Assembly: GCA_003165115.1 (NCBI GenBank)
Contig: PLSJ01000512.1
Span: forward strand, 1 to 8,425
Reading direction: 5' to 3'
DNA length: 8,425 nt
Origin: Syntrophaceae bacterium
Lineage (GTDB): Bacteria; Desulfobacterota; Syntrophorhabdia; Syntrophorhabdales; WCHB1-27
The position numbers and the translations under genes are program-made. Positions 1 to 5,158 of this stretch are shown here, in pieces (positions within the stretch are counted from its first letter, which is position 1; the number at the start of each line of letters is the position of its first letter). Below the pieces are notes generated by a model. The model had not been told where the DNA came from, searched no databases, and saw only the letters and a list, made by a program, of their open reading frames with translations.

Positions 1-79
1 GTTCCTGTTTATCTTTTTCCCGCATGTAATCGGCATTCTTGACCTTGTCTTCAATGCTTTCTATCGTTGTCCTGATCAT
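1..79 (-). CDS. N-terminus of a hypothetical protein, cut by the left edge
   Basis: Only the first 26 codons are inside the window. They begin at an ATG whose first base is position 79 and give a hydrophilic, charged N-terminus, MIRTTIESIEDKVKNADYM followed by REKDKQE. A GAGGAG Shine-Dalgarno sequence lies about 7 bases upstream, which supports both the gene and the start. There is no signal peptide or membrane segment in the visible part, and it looks helical. The gene lies 57 bases downstream of the small membrane-protein gene on the same strand, so co-transcription is possible. The family cannot be named from 26 residues; a short helical protein such as a DUF4404-like one is only a loose impression. 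Confidence 0.6.
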   Translation of the reverse strand, partial: MIRTTIESIEDKVKNADYMREKDKQE

Positions 80-136
80 TCGGCGCTCCTCACGCTTATT
101 TTATTTCGTGCTGCCCCTCTCACCCGGAAGGGGACC

Positions 137-475
137 TCAAAACTCCCCTAGGGGCCGGCAGACAGTGAAGTCGAAGGGCTCGACAACGAGCCTTTCGTAC
201 ACGGGACCGGTCGTCCCGCTCACAAGGGCGAAGGGTGTGGCGATGATGCTTAGCCCCGAGCCGATGACGAGACCGATGAAGCTGATAGGGCGCACGATGA
301 GGAGGTCTGCGATCATGGCCCCTCCGGTTGGCGGCGGGACGACCGTATCCATCGGGTACGGCGTGCCCCGCGTTTCCATCAGGTACGTGGTTTCGCTCGC
401 GTCAGTTGCGTAGAGGGACGGCACCGCGCACAAAAGCAGTAAAAGAACGGTGAGGCCGGCCAATCTTCTTCTCAT
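137..475 (-). CDS. Small exported or inner-membrane hypothetical protein
   Basis: This 112-aa protein starts with a clear signal sequence: RRR at residues 2-4, a run of leucines near 8-16, and a possible signal-peptidase site after SLYA (residue 23). The mature part begins with a polar stretch rich in Thr and Pro. A hydrophobic segment follows at about 63-86 (PISFIGLVIGSG and on), and the protein ends RPLGEF. Repeated RP motifs flank the hydrophobic segment. The layout resembles short uncharacterised envelope proteins of Gram-negative bacteria that are sometimes mislabelled as transporters; the function is unknown. The ATG at 475 is chosen because GAGGAGG sits 6 bases upstream and the signal peptide starts there. 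A longer reading begins at 556 and overlaps the stop of the upstream HAD gene as ATGA, but it would bury the signal peptide behind 27 polar residues. Confidence 0.75.
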   Translation of the reverse strand: MRRRLAGLTVLLLLLCAVPSLYATDASETTYLMETRGTPYPMDTVVPPPTGGAMIADLLIVRPISFIGLVIGSGLSIIATPFALVSGTTGPVYERLVVEPFDFTVCRPLGEF

Positions 476-552
476 GGGAATCCTCCTCGTCTTGTTTTCC
501 TTCAAATTAGGCTCCCGATACCGGGCGTCGTCCAAAGCCTCCGCGCTCTGCG

Positions 553-1167
553 TCATTTCACCGCGTCCGAAAACGGCAGCACGCGCGCCAGGTCCCTTTT
601 GAAACTCCCGGCGTCCCTGAAATGCATGGCGTTCCAGCCTTGTGCCGCCGCCCTTTTCACATGCTCTTCAGTATCGTCGATGAACAGGATCTCCCCGGGC
701 TTCCTGTGAAGGATTGCCGCCACATCGTCAAAAAGGGAGGGCTCCCGCTTGCTCTTCCCGAGATGAAAGGAATTGAGCACGCGGTCGAAGTGGCGGGAAA
801 AATGGGTGGCATTGTCTATCTCGTCCAGCCAGTCCGTCTGGTCGCTTAGTATGCCGGCATCGAGGCCCCGCGTCTTGAGCCGGTCCGCCTCGTCTATCAT
901 ATCGGGTCTCAGGGCGAGGCGTGAAATAATCTCCTCCCGAAGGTCCGCGTCCGCGCCGTGTACGCCGGTGGCCCGCCTGAGGGCGTCCCAGTACGCGGCT
1001 TCCGGCGCATGGCCCGTGACGTAGCCGGTCTCGTAGATCAGCTCGCGGGCAACGGTAAAGAACCGTTCGGGGTCGATGCCGTTCTTGGCCGCTATGACGC
1101 GGAGGCCCTTCCTGAAGCCCTCTTCGGCAATGACGCCGCCGAAATCGAATAAGACCGACGTGATCAC
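553..1167 (-). CDS. HAD-superfamily hydrolase, subfamily IA-like phosphatase
   Basis: The product has 204 aa, a normal length for a subfamily I HAD phosphatase with a helical cap. All four HAD motifs are visible. Motif I is LFDFGGVI with nucleophile Asp8; motif II is GILSDQ with Ser108; the motif III lysine is Lys140 (Lys138 is an alternative) in GKSKREPSLF; motif IV is ILFIDD with Asp164 and Asp165. The residue two after the nucleophile is Gly rather than the usual Asp, as in the YihX-like group with DxGNV, so the acid/base residue is not the canonical one. The region at about 15-100 is the helical cap. No signal peptide, so it should be cytoplasmic. The GTG at 1167 is preferred because GGAG lies 6 bases upstream and the protein then begins just before motif I. 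Upstream in-frame codons give a Pro/Arg-rich tail foreign to the family. The substrate is unknown. It is divergent from the permease gene. Confidence 0.88.
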   Translation of the reverse strand: MITSVLFDFGGVIAEEGFRKGLRVIAAKNGIDPERFFTVARELIYETGYVTGHAPEAAYWDALRRATGVHGADADLREEIISRLALRPDMIDEADRLKTRGLDAGILSDQTDWLDEIDNATHFSRHFDRVLNSFHLGKSKREPSLFDDVAAILHRKPGEILFIDDTEEHVKRAAAQGWNAMHFRDAGSFKRDLARVLPFSDAVK

Positions 1168-1374
1168 GGAAGACTCCTTCCCGGCATAGGGTCGCCTCAT
1201 TCCCCCGGCGAGCCCGGAAGCTCCGGGGTTCGATAAGGCGCTATAAGTAATATAACACCATGCAAGCCGAAAGGGAGGGAGGAAAACGCCGCAAGGCCCA
1301 TGCGCACGACGCCTTGGCGGACAAAGTCCTTGACACTCTCCCTGTTTTGGCGCCATCGGTCCGCGCCGGAACTA

Positions 1375-1404
1375 TTGCCCGGTCACGTCCCGATCTGCTA
1401 CACT
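1375..1404 (+). promoter_or_regulatory. Candidate sigma-70 promoter of the AmpG-type permease gene
   Basis: TTGCCC (1375-1380), an 18-base spacer and TACACT (1399-1404) form a plausible -35/-10 pair. The -10 box is preceded by TGC, matching the extended -10 TGn motif. Transcription would start near 1411, about 25 bases before the permease ATG. The call rests on consensus matching only. Confidence 0.45.
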
Positions 1405-1435
1405 GCTCCATGCCTCCGGTTGGCGGGACATCCTG

Positions 1436-2695
1436 ATGCCGCGTGCCGTTCCCCCCTATCTTGCCGTATACCTCAAGCCCCGCATGGTGCTTATGGCGGT
1501 GCTCGGGTTTTCCTCGGGCTTTCCGCTGGCCCTTACCGGCAGCACGCTCCGGGTGTGGATGACGAAGGCGGGCATCGATCTCCATACCATAGGCATCTTT
1601 TCCCTCATCGGCCTGCCCTACGCGCTCAAGTTCCTCTGGTCTCCCTTCATGGACCGCTTCGTGCCGCCCTGGCTGGGCAGGAGGCGGGGATGGATCATAC
1701 TGGTCCAGTTCGTCCTTTTGGTCGGCATCGGCGGCATGGGCTTCATCTCGCCCGGCTATTCCCTCGCGGCGCTTGCCTGCCTCGCCTTCTTCGTCGCCTT
1801 CGGCTCCGCGTCCCAGGACATCGTCATCGACGCATACCGGACAGACCTTTTACGTGAGGAAGAGCGCGGGGCCGGGGCGGCGGCTTCCGTCTTCGGCTGG
1901 CGGATCGGCGCGCTGGTCTCCGGCGCCGTCGCCCTCATCCTCTCGGACCTCATCGGCTGGCAGAGCACGTACCTGCTCATGGCCGGCTTCATGATCGTGG
2001 GGATCGTGGGCGCCGTGTTCGCGCCCGAGCCGGATACGGCGGTGACCGCACCTATGAGCATGACGGAGGCGGTGTGTGGGCCTCTCGCGGACTTCTTTTC
2101 CCATCGGTCGGCATGGATGCTGCTCATTGCGATCGTCCTCTACAAGCTGGGCGACGCCTATGCGGAGACCCTGACCTCGGTCTTCTACATTCACCTCGGC
2201 TTTACCCCAAGCGACGTAGGGAAGATCACGAAAAGTCTGGGCCTTGTCTCGCTGCTCGCCGGGGCGGCCATCGGCGGCTCTCTCATGGTGCGGCTCGGGC
2301 TTTTCCGGTCGCTGCTCTCCTTTGGGGTGCTTCAGCTCGTGTCGCTGCTGTCGTTTACCGTCCTTGCCTGGATCGGCAAGAGCTACGCCGTAATGGCCTT
2401 TGCGGTGGGTTTCGAGAATCTGGCCAGCGGCATGGGCACCGCCGCCTTTATGGCCCTTCTCATGGCTTTGTGCAACAGGCGCTATACCGCCACCCAGTAT
2501 GCCTTGCTCTCGTCGCTGGCAGCGTTCGGCCGCCTGGCCGTCGCTCCCACGTCCGGCTACGTGGTGGAATCGGTCGGATGGGTAGGTTTTTTTACCGTGG
2601 CCGCGCTCATGGCGCTCCCCGGACTCCTGCTTCTCTGGCACCTGCGCGCCGATATCATCGGGATAGCCGGGCGGCAGGCACGACCGCTGCCTTAA
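1436..2695 (+). CDS. ampG: AmpG-type muropeptide permease (MFS transporter)
   Basis: This 419-aa protein is hydrophobic throughout with about 12 membrane segments, as expected of the major facilitator superfamily. AmpG-family hallmarks are in order: GFSSGFPLAL at residues 24-33, the first-loop motif WSPFMDR at 68-74 followed by GRRRGW at 81-86, and SQDIVIDAYR at 126-135. AmpG imports N-acetylglucosaminyl-anhydro-muropeptides released from peptidoglycan into the cytoplasm by proton-coupled transport. The protein lacks most of the extra C-terminal region of the roughly 490-aa Escherichia coli protein, which is common in other phyla. The ATG at 1436 gives a normal N-terminus but its ribosome site is weak (GGCGGGA about 7 bases upstream). 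Its stop overlaps the stop of the convergent DUF1460 amidase gene, which fits a role in cell-wall recycling. A different peptide or muropeptide substrate cannot be excluded. Confidence 0.9.
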   Translation: MPRAVPPYLAVYLKPRMVLMAVLGFSSGFPLALTGSTLRVWMTKAGIDLHTIGIFSLIGLPYALKFLWSPFMDRFVPPWLGRRRGWIILVQFVLLVGIGGMGFISPGYSLAALACLAFFVAFGSASQDIVIDAYRTDLLREEERGAGAAASVFGWRIGALVSGAVALILSDLIGWQSTYLLMAGFMIVGIVGAVFAPEPDTAVTAPMSMTEAVCGPLADFFSHRSAWMLLIAIVLYKLGDAYAETLTSVFYIHLGFTPSDVGKITKSLGLVSLLAGAAIGGSLMVRLGLFRSLLSFGVLQLVSLLSFTVLAWIGKSYAVMAFAVGFENLASGMGTAAFMALLMALCNRRYTATQYALLSSLAAFGRLAVAPTSGYVVESVGWVGFFTVAALMALPGLLLLWHLRADIIGIAGRQARPLP

Positions 2696-3396
2696 ATGCG
2701 GGGCCGCAGCACCACTATCCCCGGTTTCCCCTCGATATAGGTCCCGAAGTCCTCGTCGACCACCTGATTCGCCGTCGAGGACGCGTGGCGCAGCAGCGCG
2801 CGGGCATCCCGCCTGATGAAGATGCCCACGTGGGAGACGTCCAGGCCCTCCGCCGGGGCATATATCCCGATGTAGTCGCCTGTCCCGATCATGTCGAGCG
2901 TCCGCCCGTCGAGGCCGCCTTCGGGAATGAAAACGATCTTTCGCTCGACCGCGGGTATTCCGGGCAGGATCGGTGCGCCGTCGCCGCTCCTGTTGAGGGT
3001 CTTTATGACGACAGACGCTTTTTCGCGTCCTATCCGGCCGGTCACGTCCTCCACCCTGTCCGATGCGGCCCAGTCGGTGAAGAAGTGGTTCCGCGCCCCG
3101 TACGCGACCGTACCCGACTTGTACCGCACCTGCTTTAAGGTGCGCCGGAATTCGGAAAGGGTGCGGGATGAGCGCATCGATTCCACATAATCGAGGTACG
3201 TGAAACAATCGACCGCCCCGAGATCGACGACGAGCACCTCCGGTACGTCGGGCGATCCGATGAGCGTAGACCTTCCGTAAGGCACGCCCAGGAAACGGCC
3301 GGAAATAAAGTCTATCCTGGCGGGCAGGCCGGCGATTGCAGCGGCGGCGGCCAGCATCCGGTTCATCTGCCCGGCGCTCCACGGACCGGGGCGCAT
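2692..3396 (-). CDS. DUF1460 NlpC/P60-type N-acetylmuramoyl-L-alanine amidase
   Basis: With the start used here the protein has 234 aa and matches the DUF1460 family. ISGRFLGVPY at residues 31-40 leads into TLIGSP, then DLGAVDCFTYLDYVES with catalytic Cys64. RNHFFTDW follows at 102-109, and SHVGIFIR carries the probable catalytic His189; RHASS at 203-207 is also a family-type motif. Characterised DUF1460 enzymes are papain-fold amidases that cleave the bond between N-acetylmuramic acid and L-alanine in small muropeptides. No signal peptide or lipobox is visible, so a cytoplasmic site is inferred, consistent with acting on AmpG-imported material. The ATG at 3396 has AGGTGA 4 bases upstream and follows a predicted transcription start near 3430. 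An ATG at 3429 would add 11 residues but has almost no leader and no ribosome site. No terminator separates it from ampG. Confidence 0.88.
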   Translation of the reverse strand: MRPGPWSAGQMNRMLAAAAAIAGLPARIDFISGRFLGVPYGRSTLIGSPDVPEVLVVDLGAVDCFTYLDYVESMRSSRTLSEFRRTLKQVRYKSGTVAYGARNHFFTDWAASDRVEDVTGRIGREKASVVIKTLNRSGDGAPILPGIPAVERKIVFIPEGGLDGRTLDMIGTGDYIGIYAPAEGLDVSHVGIFIRRDARALLRHASSTANQVVDEDFGTYIEGKPGIVVLRPRI

Positions 3397-3436
3397 CTCC
3401 TCACCTGCCTTGATTGCGCGATGTCCCATTCACGTG

Positions 3437-3465
3437 AAGATATATCGTTTCGATGGGCAAGTCAA
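3437..3465 (-). promoter_or_regulatory. Strong candidate promoter of the DUF1460 amidase gene
   Basis: On the minus strand TTGACT (3465-3460), exactly 17 bases, and TATCTT (3442-3437) form a near-consensus sigma-70 promoter. Transcription would begin near 3430, leaving a leader of about 34 bases to the ATG at 3396. This supports that start over the one at 3429. Confidence 0.65.
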
Positions 3466-3470
3466 AAGGT

Positions 3471-3499
3471 TTGACATTGCGGTGTTTTGCGGATATCTT
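3471..3499 (+). promoter_or_regulatory. Strong candidate promoter of the 117-aa protein gene
   Basis: A perfect TTGACA (3471-3476), exactly 17 bases and TATCTT (3494-3499) form a near-consensus sigma-70 promoter. The predicted start is near 3506, 21 bases before the ATG. The -35 box lies 5 bases from the divergent promoter's -35 box. The two together form an inverted repeat, GTCAAA (3461-3466) and TTTGAC (3470-3475), with 3 bases between. Confidence 0.7.
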
Positions 3500-3526
3500 G
3501 TGAAAAATCGGTAAAGGAGAGGATCG

Positions 3527-3880
3527 ATGGTTCGGGCAAAGTTATGGCTCCGGTGCGCCGCCATGCACGACCCTGTCACCCCCACCCTCGTGCAGCCCGC
3601 CGTCGTGGGCTGGGAGGCGAAGAGGAGGAGGGTCGATCTCACCATAGAGAGGCCTTTTTCCGGCGAGGAGCTGCTTCGCCGGATGAAGGGCTGGGTGACG
3701 ACCGACCCGGGAGAGGTTATCGAGGTGGTAAAGAAATACGGGCGTCTGAAGGTGCTGGACGAGAGGGAGCTTGTGATCGAGCTCGAGCAGCAGGACGCCC
3801 TGTCGAGGCTCCAGGCGGAGCTTGCGGAGACCTTCAAGGGCGAGGTGGACGCCGAGCCGGTGGAGCGGAATAAGGGCTAA
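3527..3880 (+). CDS. Hypothetical protein, 117 aa, divergent from the amidase gene
   Basis: I do not recognise a family. The protein is 117 aa, soluble and charged, with no signal peptide and no membrane segment. A basic N-terminal stretch is followed by a central region with AKRRRVDLTIERPFSGEELL (residues 31-50). After it comes GEVIEVVKKYGRLKVLDERELVIELE, split here as two strand- and helix-like blocks near 62-71 and 72-87. The C-terminal part at about 84-104 (EQQDALSRLQAELAETF) is probably a helix able to form a short coiled coil. Translation is well supported by AAAGGAGAGG ending 4 bases before the ATG and by a near-consensus promoter. An internal ATG at codon 13 is possible but lacks a comparable ribosome site. 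Its promoter is back to back with that of the DUF1460 amidase, so shared control and a link to wall recycling are plausible but unproven. Confidence 0.8.
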   Translation: MVRAKLWLRCAAMHDPVTPTLVQPAVVGWEAKRRRVDLTIERPFSGEELLRRMKGWVTTDPGEVIEVVKKYGRLKVLDERELVIELEQQDALSRLQAELAETFKGEVDAEPVERNKG

Positions 3881-3886
3881 AGCTAA

Positions 3887-3921
3887 GAGGGAAGGCCGCC
3901 ATAGGCCCTCGCGCAAGGCGC
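3887..3921. terminator. Weak hairpins between convergent genes, possible bidirectional terminator
   Basis: The gap between two convergent stop codons contains GAGGG (3887-3891) facing CCCTC (3906-3910), with an inner imperfect GGCC pairing, and a small GCGC-AAG-GCGC stem (3911-3921). There is no T-tract on either strand, so intrinsic termination is doubtful. Confidence 0.22.
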
Positions 3922-4611
3922 TTATGCCGTGAAGAGCCCCAGGAAGTCCTGGAGGAAGTGTATCACCATGGGGGCGACGAGGCTCTTCCTCCACATATAG
4001 ACGCCGGACAAAAACAGCCCGATGAAGAAGACCGCGACCACGCCGACAATCCCCTCATAACCGTGGCCGAGAGAGAATATCAGGGTAGAAAGGAGCACGG
4101 CCGCCGGCCGGCTCCGGAAGGCGGCGGTGAAGCGCAGTATCATGTAGCCCCGGAATATAGTCTCCTCCGAAACCGCGACGACCACGACGAGCACAAAGGC
4201 GAGGACGTACCCGGCGCGGGAATGGGGGATAAGAGAAGGGGGAAGGGGGTGCGAAGGCAGCGAGACACCCGCGGCCGAGAACGCCTGCTGGATAAGGATA
4301 ACCGCGAACGACATCAGGAGGAACAGCCCGGCCCCCAGGATCGCCTCTCTTCCCACCCGGCTTCCCACCCACCCGAAGCGCTCCCATGATTCACCGTTCC
4401 TCCATGCGAAGAAGGCGATGAGGGAGAGGAACGCCAGGTTGTGGAGGATGGTCCCGGCCGCGGTGACCGTGAAGCCGGCGCCGAGCTGCCTTGCGCCGAA
4501 GTAAGGGAGCAGCAGCGACGGAAAGACGAGGAAGAGGAAGACGCCCACCTCAACGAGCTGCCCCTTCGCGGAGAGCGCGCACCCCTCGTCATTCATCGGA
4601 TGATCGTCCAT
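3922..4611 (-). CDS. CPBP/CAAX-type intramembrane metalloprotease
   Basis: This 229-aa protein is strongly hydrophobic, with several membrane segments after a short polar N-terminus. The three motifs of the CPBP (CAAX protease and bacteriocin-processing, Abi) family are intact: EETIFRG with Glu149, Glu150 and Arg154; FSLGH (FxxxH) ending at His183; and HFLQD (HxxxD) at 218-222. In characterised members the glutamate and two histidines coordinate the catalytic metal within the membrane. Bacterial relatives include proteases for bacteriocin maturation or self-immunity, but most are uncharacterised, and nothing nearby identifies a substrate. The ATG at 4611 has GGGAGG 4 bases upstream. A longer in-frame reading starts with TTG at 4662 but has a Cys- and Pro-containing extension, runs through the leader hairpin and overlaps the -10 box, so I reject it. 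It is convergent with the 117-aa gene. Confidence 0.88.
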   Translation of the reverse strand: MDDHPMNDEGCALSAKGQLVEVGVFLFLVFPSLLLPYFGARQLGAGFTVTAAGTILHNLAFLSLIAFFAWRNGESWERFGWVGSRVGREAILGAGLFLLMSFAVILIQQAFSAAGVSLPSHPLPPSLIPHSRAGYVLAFVLVVVVAVSEETIFRGYMILRFTAAFRSRPAAVLLSTLIFSLGHGYEGIVGVVAVFFIGLFLSGVYMWRKSLVAPMVIHFLQDFLGLFTA

Positions 4612-4627
4612 CAAGCCTCCCTGTCCG

Positions 4628-4652
4628 GGGGCGTGCTGCCGGCACGGACCCC
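4628..4652 (-). other. GC-rich hairpin in the protease mRNA leader
   Basis: CGTGC (4632-4636) pairs with GCACG (4642-4646), extended by GGGG (4628-4631) with CCCC (4649-4652) around a 2-base bulge. It would form almost at the 5' end of the predicted transcript and could stabilise the mRNA or restrict ribosome access. A role is inference. Confidence 0.35.
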
Positions 4653-4661
4653 TACAATTCA

Positions 4662-4667
4662 ATTATA
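4662..4667 (-). promoter_or_regulatory. Candidate -10 box for the CPBP protease gene
   Basis: A perfect TATAAT on the minus strand lies about 50 bases upstream of the chosen start. No acceptable -35 box is found 16-18 bases further upstream in the very GC-rich sequence, so either an activator helps or the match is chance. The predicted start is near 4655. Confidence 0.4.
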
Positions 4668-4790
4668 GCGCGAGAGGCCCGCCCCGCGCACGGCAGGGCA
4701 CAGACATGTGGGAAACTCATCTGTCCGCCATACGGTCTCGTTCAAGGTGGGATGTCCACATGTTGCGTGCCTTGTCCGTGCATGCGCACT
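4668..4790. other. Intergenic stretch with a paired ACATGTGG / CCACATGT inverted repeat
   Basis: No coding sequence is convincing here. The stretch contains ACATGTGG (4704-4711) and its exact reverse complement CCACATGT (4756-4763), 44 bases apart, upstream of the promoter for the 67-aa gene. The spacing equals about five helical turns centre to centre, so the pair could be distant half-sites for a regulator. An 8-base match in an intergenic region can also arise by chance. Confidence 0.3.
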
Positions 4791-4819
4791 ATGACAAAAC
4801 CGCGCGCGGTTCCTATACT
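4791..4819 (+). promoter_or_regulatory. Promoter of the 67-aa gene with a palindromic spacer
   Basis: ATGACA (4791-4796), exactly 17 bases and TATACT (4814-4819) form a good sigma-70 promoter. The predicted start is near 4826, 23 bases before the ATG at 4849. The -10 box also lies in a small symmetric element, CTATA-C-TATAG (4813-4823). Confidence 0.6.
4798..4811. promoter_or_regulatory. Perfect 14-bp palindrome, candidate operator
   Basis: AACCGCGCGCGGTT reads identically on both strands and fills most of the spacer between the -35 and -10 boxes. This is a classic place for a dimeric repressor or a MerR-type spacer-binding regulator, although MerR promoters usually have longer 19-20 base spacers. 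The alternating CG core could also affect DNA flexibility. The palindrome is seen directly; its function is inferred. Confidence 0.5.
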
Positions 4820-4848
4820 ATAGTAAATAAATGACGAGGGAGGTTGGG

Positions 4849-5052
4849 ATGGCCAAATTTCTGCACGCGAAGCATAAATTGTTCAACCTTGAGAACGTGG
4901 ACTACATCGATATCGGCGAGGGGAAGACGCACAAGGTGAAGATCGTCTTCAGCGGCTCGAACACTCTTGAGTTCAGCGGTGACGAAGCCGAGCAACTGAG
5001 GACCTACCTCGCCGAGCTGGACGTGGTCGACCGCCTGCCTTTCTTTTCCTGA
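4849..5052 (+). CDS. Hypothetical protein, 67 aa
   Basis: I do not recognise a named family. The 67-aa product starts MAKFLHAKHKLFNLENVDYI and continues with an alternating beta-like pattern: VDYIDIGEG, then KVKIVFSGSNTLEFSG at about 29-44. A helix, DEAEQLRTYLAELD, lies at about 45-58, and the end is RLPFFS. It looks like a small soluble beta-sheet domain capped by a helix. No signal peptide, membrane segment or cysteine is visible. The ATG at 4849 is chosen because GGGAGG lies 5 bases upstream; the in-frame ATG at 4831 would add 6 residues but has no ribosome site and lies just after the predicted transcription start. A good promoter with a palindromic spacer precedes it, which suggests specific regulation. 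A strong hairpin lies downstream. Confidence 0.78.
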   Translation: MAKFLHAKHKLFNLENVDYIDIGEGKTHKVKIVFSGSNTLEFSGDEAEQLRTYLAELDVVDRLPFFS

Positions 5053-5091
5053 AAAAAGCGGTCCAGAGCCCGGTTATGTGCGTCAGCCCCA

Positions 5092-5138
5092 CGCAAAGCC
5101 TTCTCCCGTCGGGAAAAAGAAGGAGAGAAGGCTTTGCG
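5092..5138. repeat. Long perfect inverted repeat (hairpin) between convergent genes
   Basis: CGCAAAGCCTTCTC (5092-5105) and its exact reverse complement (5125-5138) form a 14-bp perfect stem with a 19-base loop. Outside the stem GCCC and GGGC can add four more pairs after a 2-base bulge. It lies between the stops of the convergent 67-aa and acylphosphatase genes, the place for a two-way terminator, but neither side has a T-tract after the stem. It may instead protect mRNA 3' ends or be a dispersed repeat of this genome. Confidence 0.8.
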
Positions 5139-5158
5139 GGGCAGTCGTGTCGAAACGC

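Noticed and set aside
80..136. CCCCT/AGGGG stem and TAAAAT-like box before the truncated left-edge gene
   Set aside because: The stem is 5 bp and followed by A-rich rather than T-rich sequence on the minus strand, and no -35 box accompanies the AT-rich box.
1203..1265. CCCCGG/CCGGGG stem (1203-1208 and 1223-1228) and minus-strand TATATT (1254-1249) as HAD leader and promoter
   Set aside because: The stem is only 6 bp with a 14-base loop in GC-rich DNA, and no -35 box fits: the only TTGCAT is at the wrong spacing.
1330..1358. Perfect TTGACA at 1330-1335 as an ampG -35 box
   Set aside because: At 16-18 bases downstream only CCATCG-like sequence is present, so there is no -10 box; the pair at 1375-1404 fits better.
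1241..1585. Minus-strand open frame in the region upstream of the HAD gene
   Set aside because: It overlaps the ampG start region, is low-complexity Arg/Gly/His-rich and lacks a ribosome site.
2074..3138. A 354-codon plus-strand open frame across the ampG/amidase junction
   Set aside because: It is out of frame with ampG and antisense to the amidase, with Arg/Gly-rich noise composition and no ribosome site.
1850..3382. A 510-codon minus-strand open frame spanning ampG and the amidase gene
   Set aside because: It covers parts of two well-supported genes in another frame and is extremely rich in Arg, Gly and Ala with no recognisable domain.
3430..3837. Minus-strand open frame antisense to the 117-aa gene, rich in Ser and Thr
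   Set aside because: The plus-strand gene has a near-consensus promoter and a strong ribosome site, while the antisense frame has neither and has shadow-like composition.
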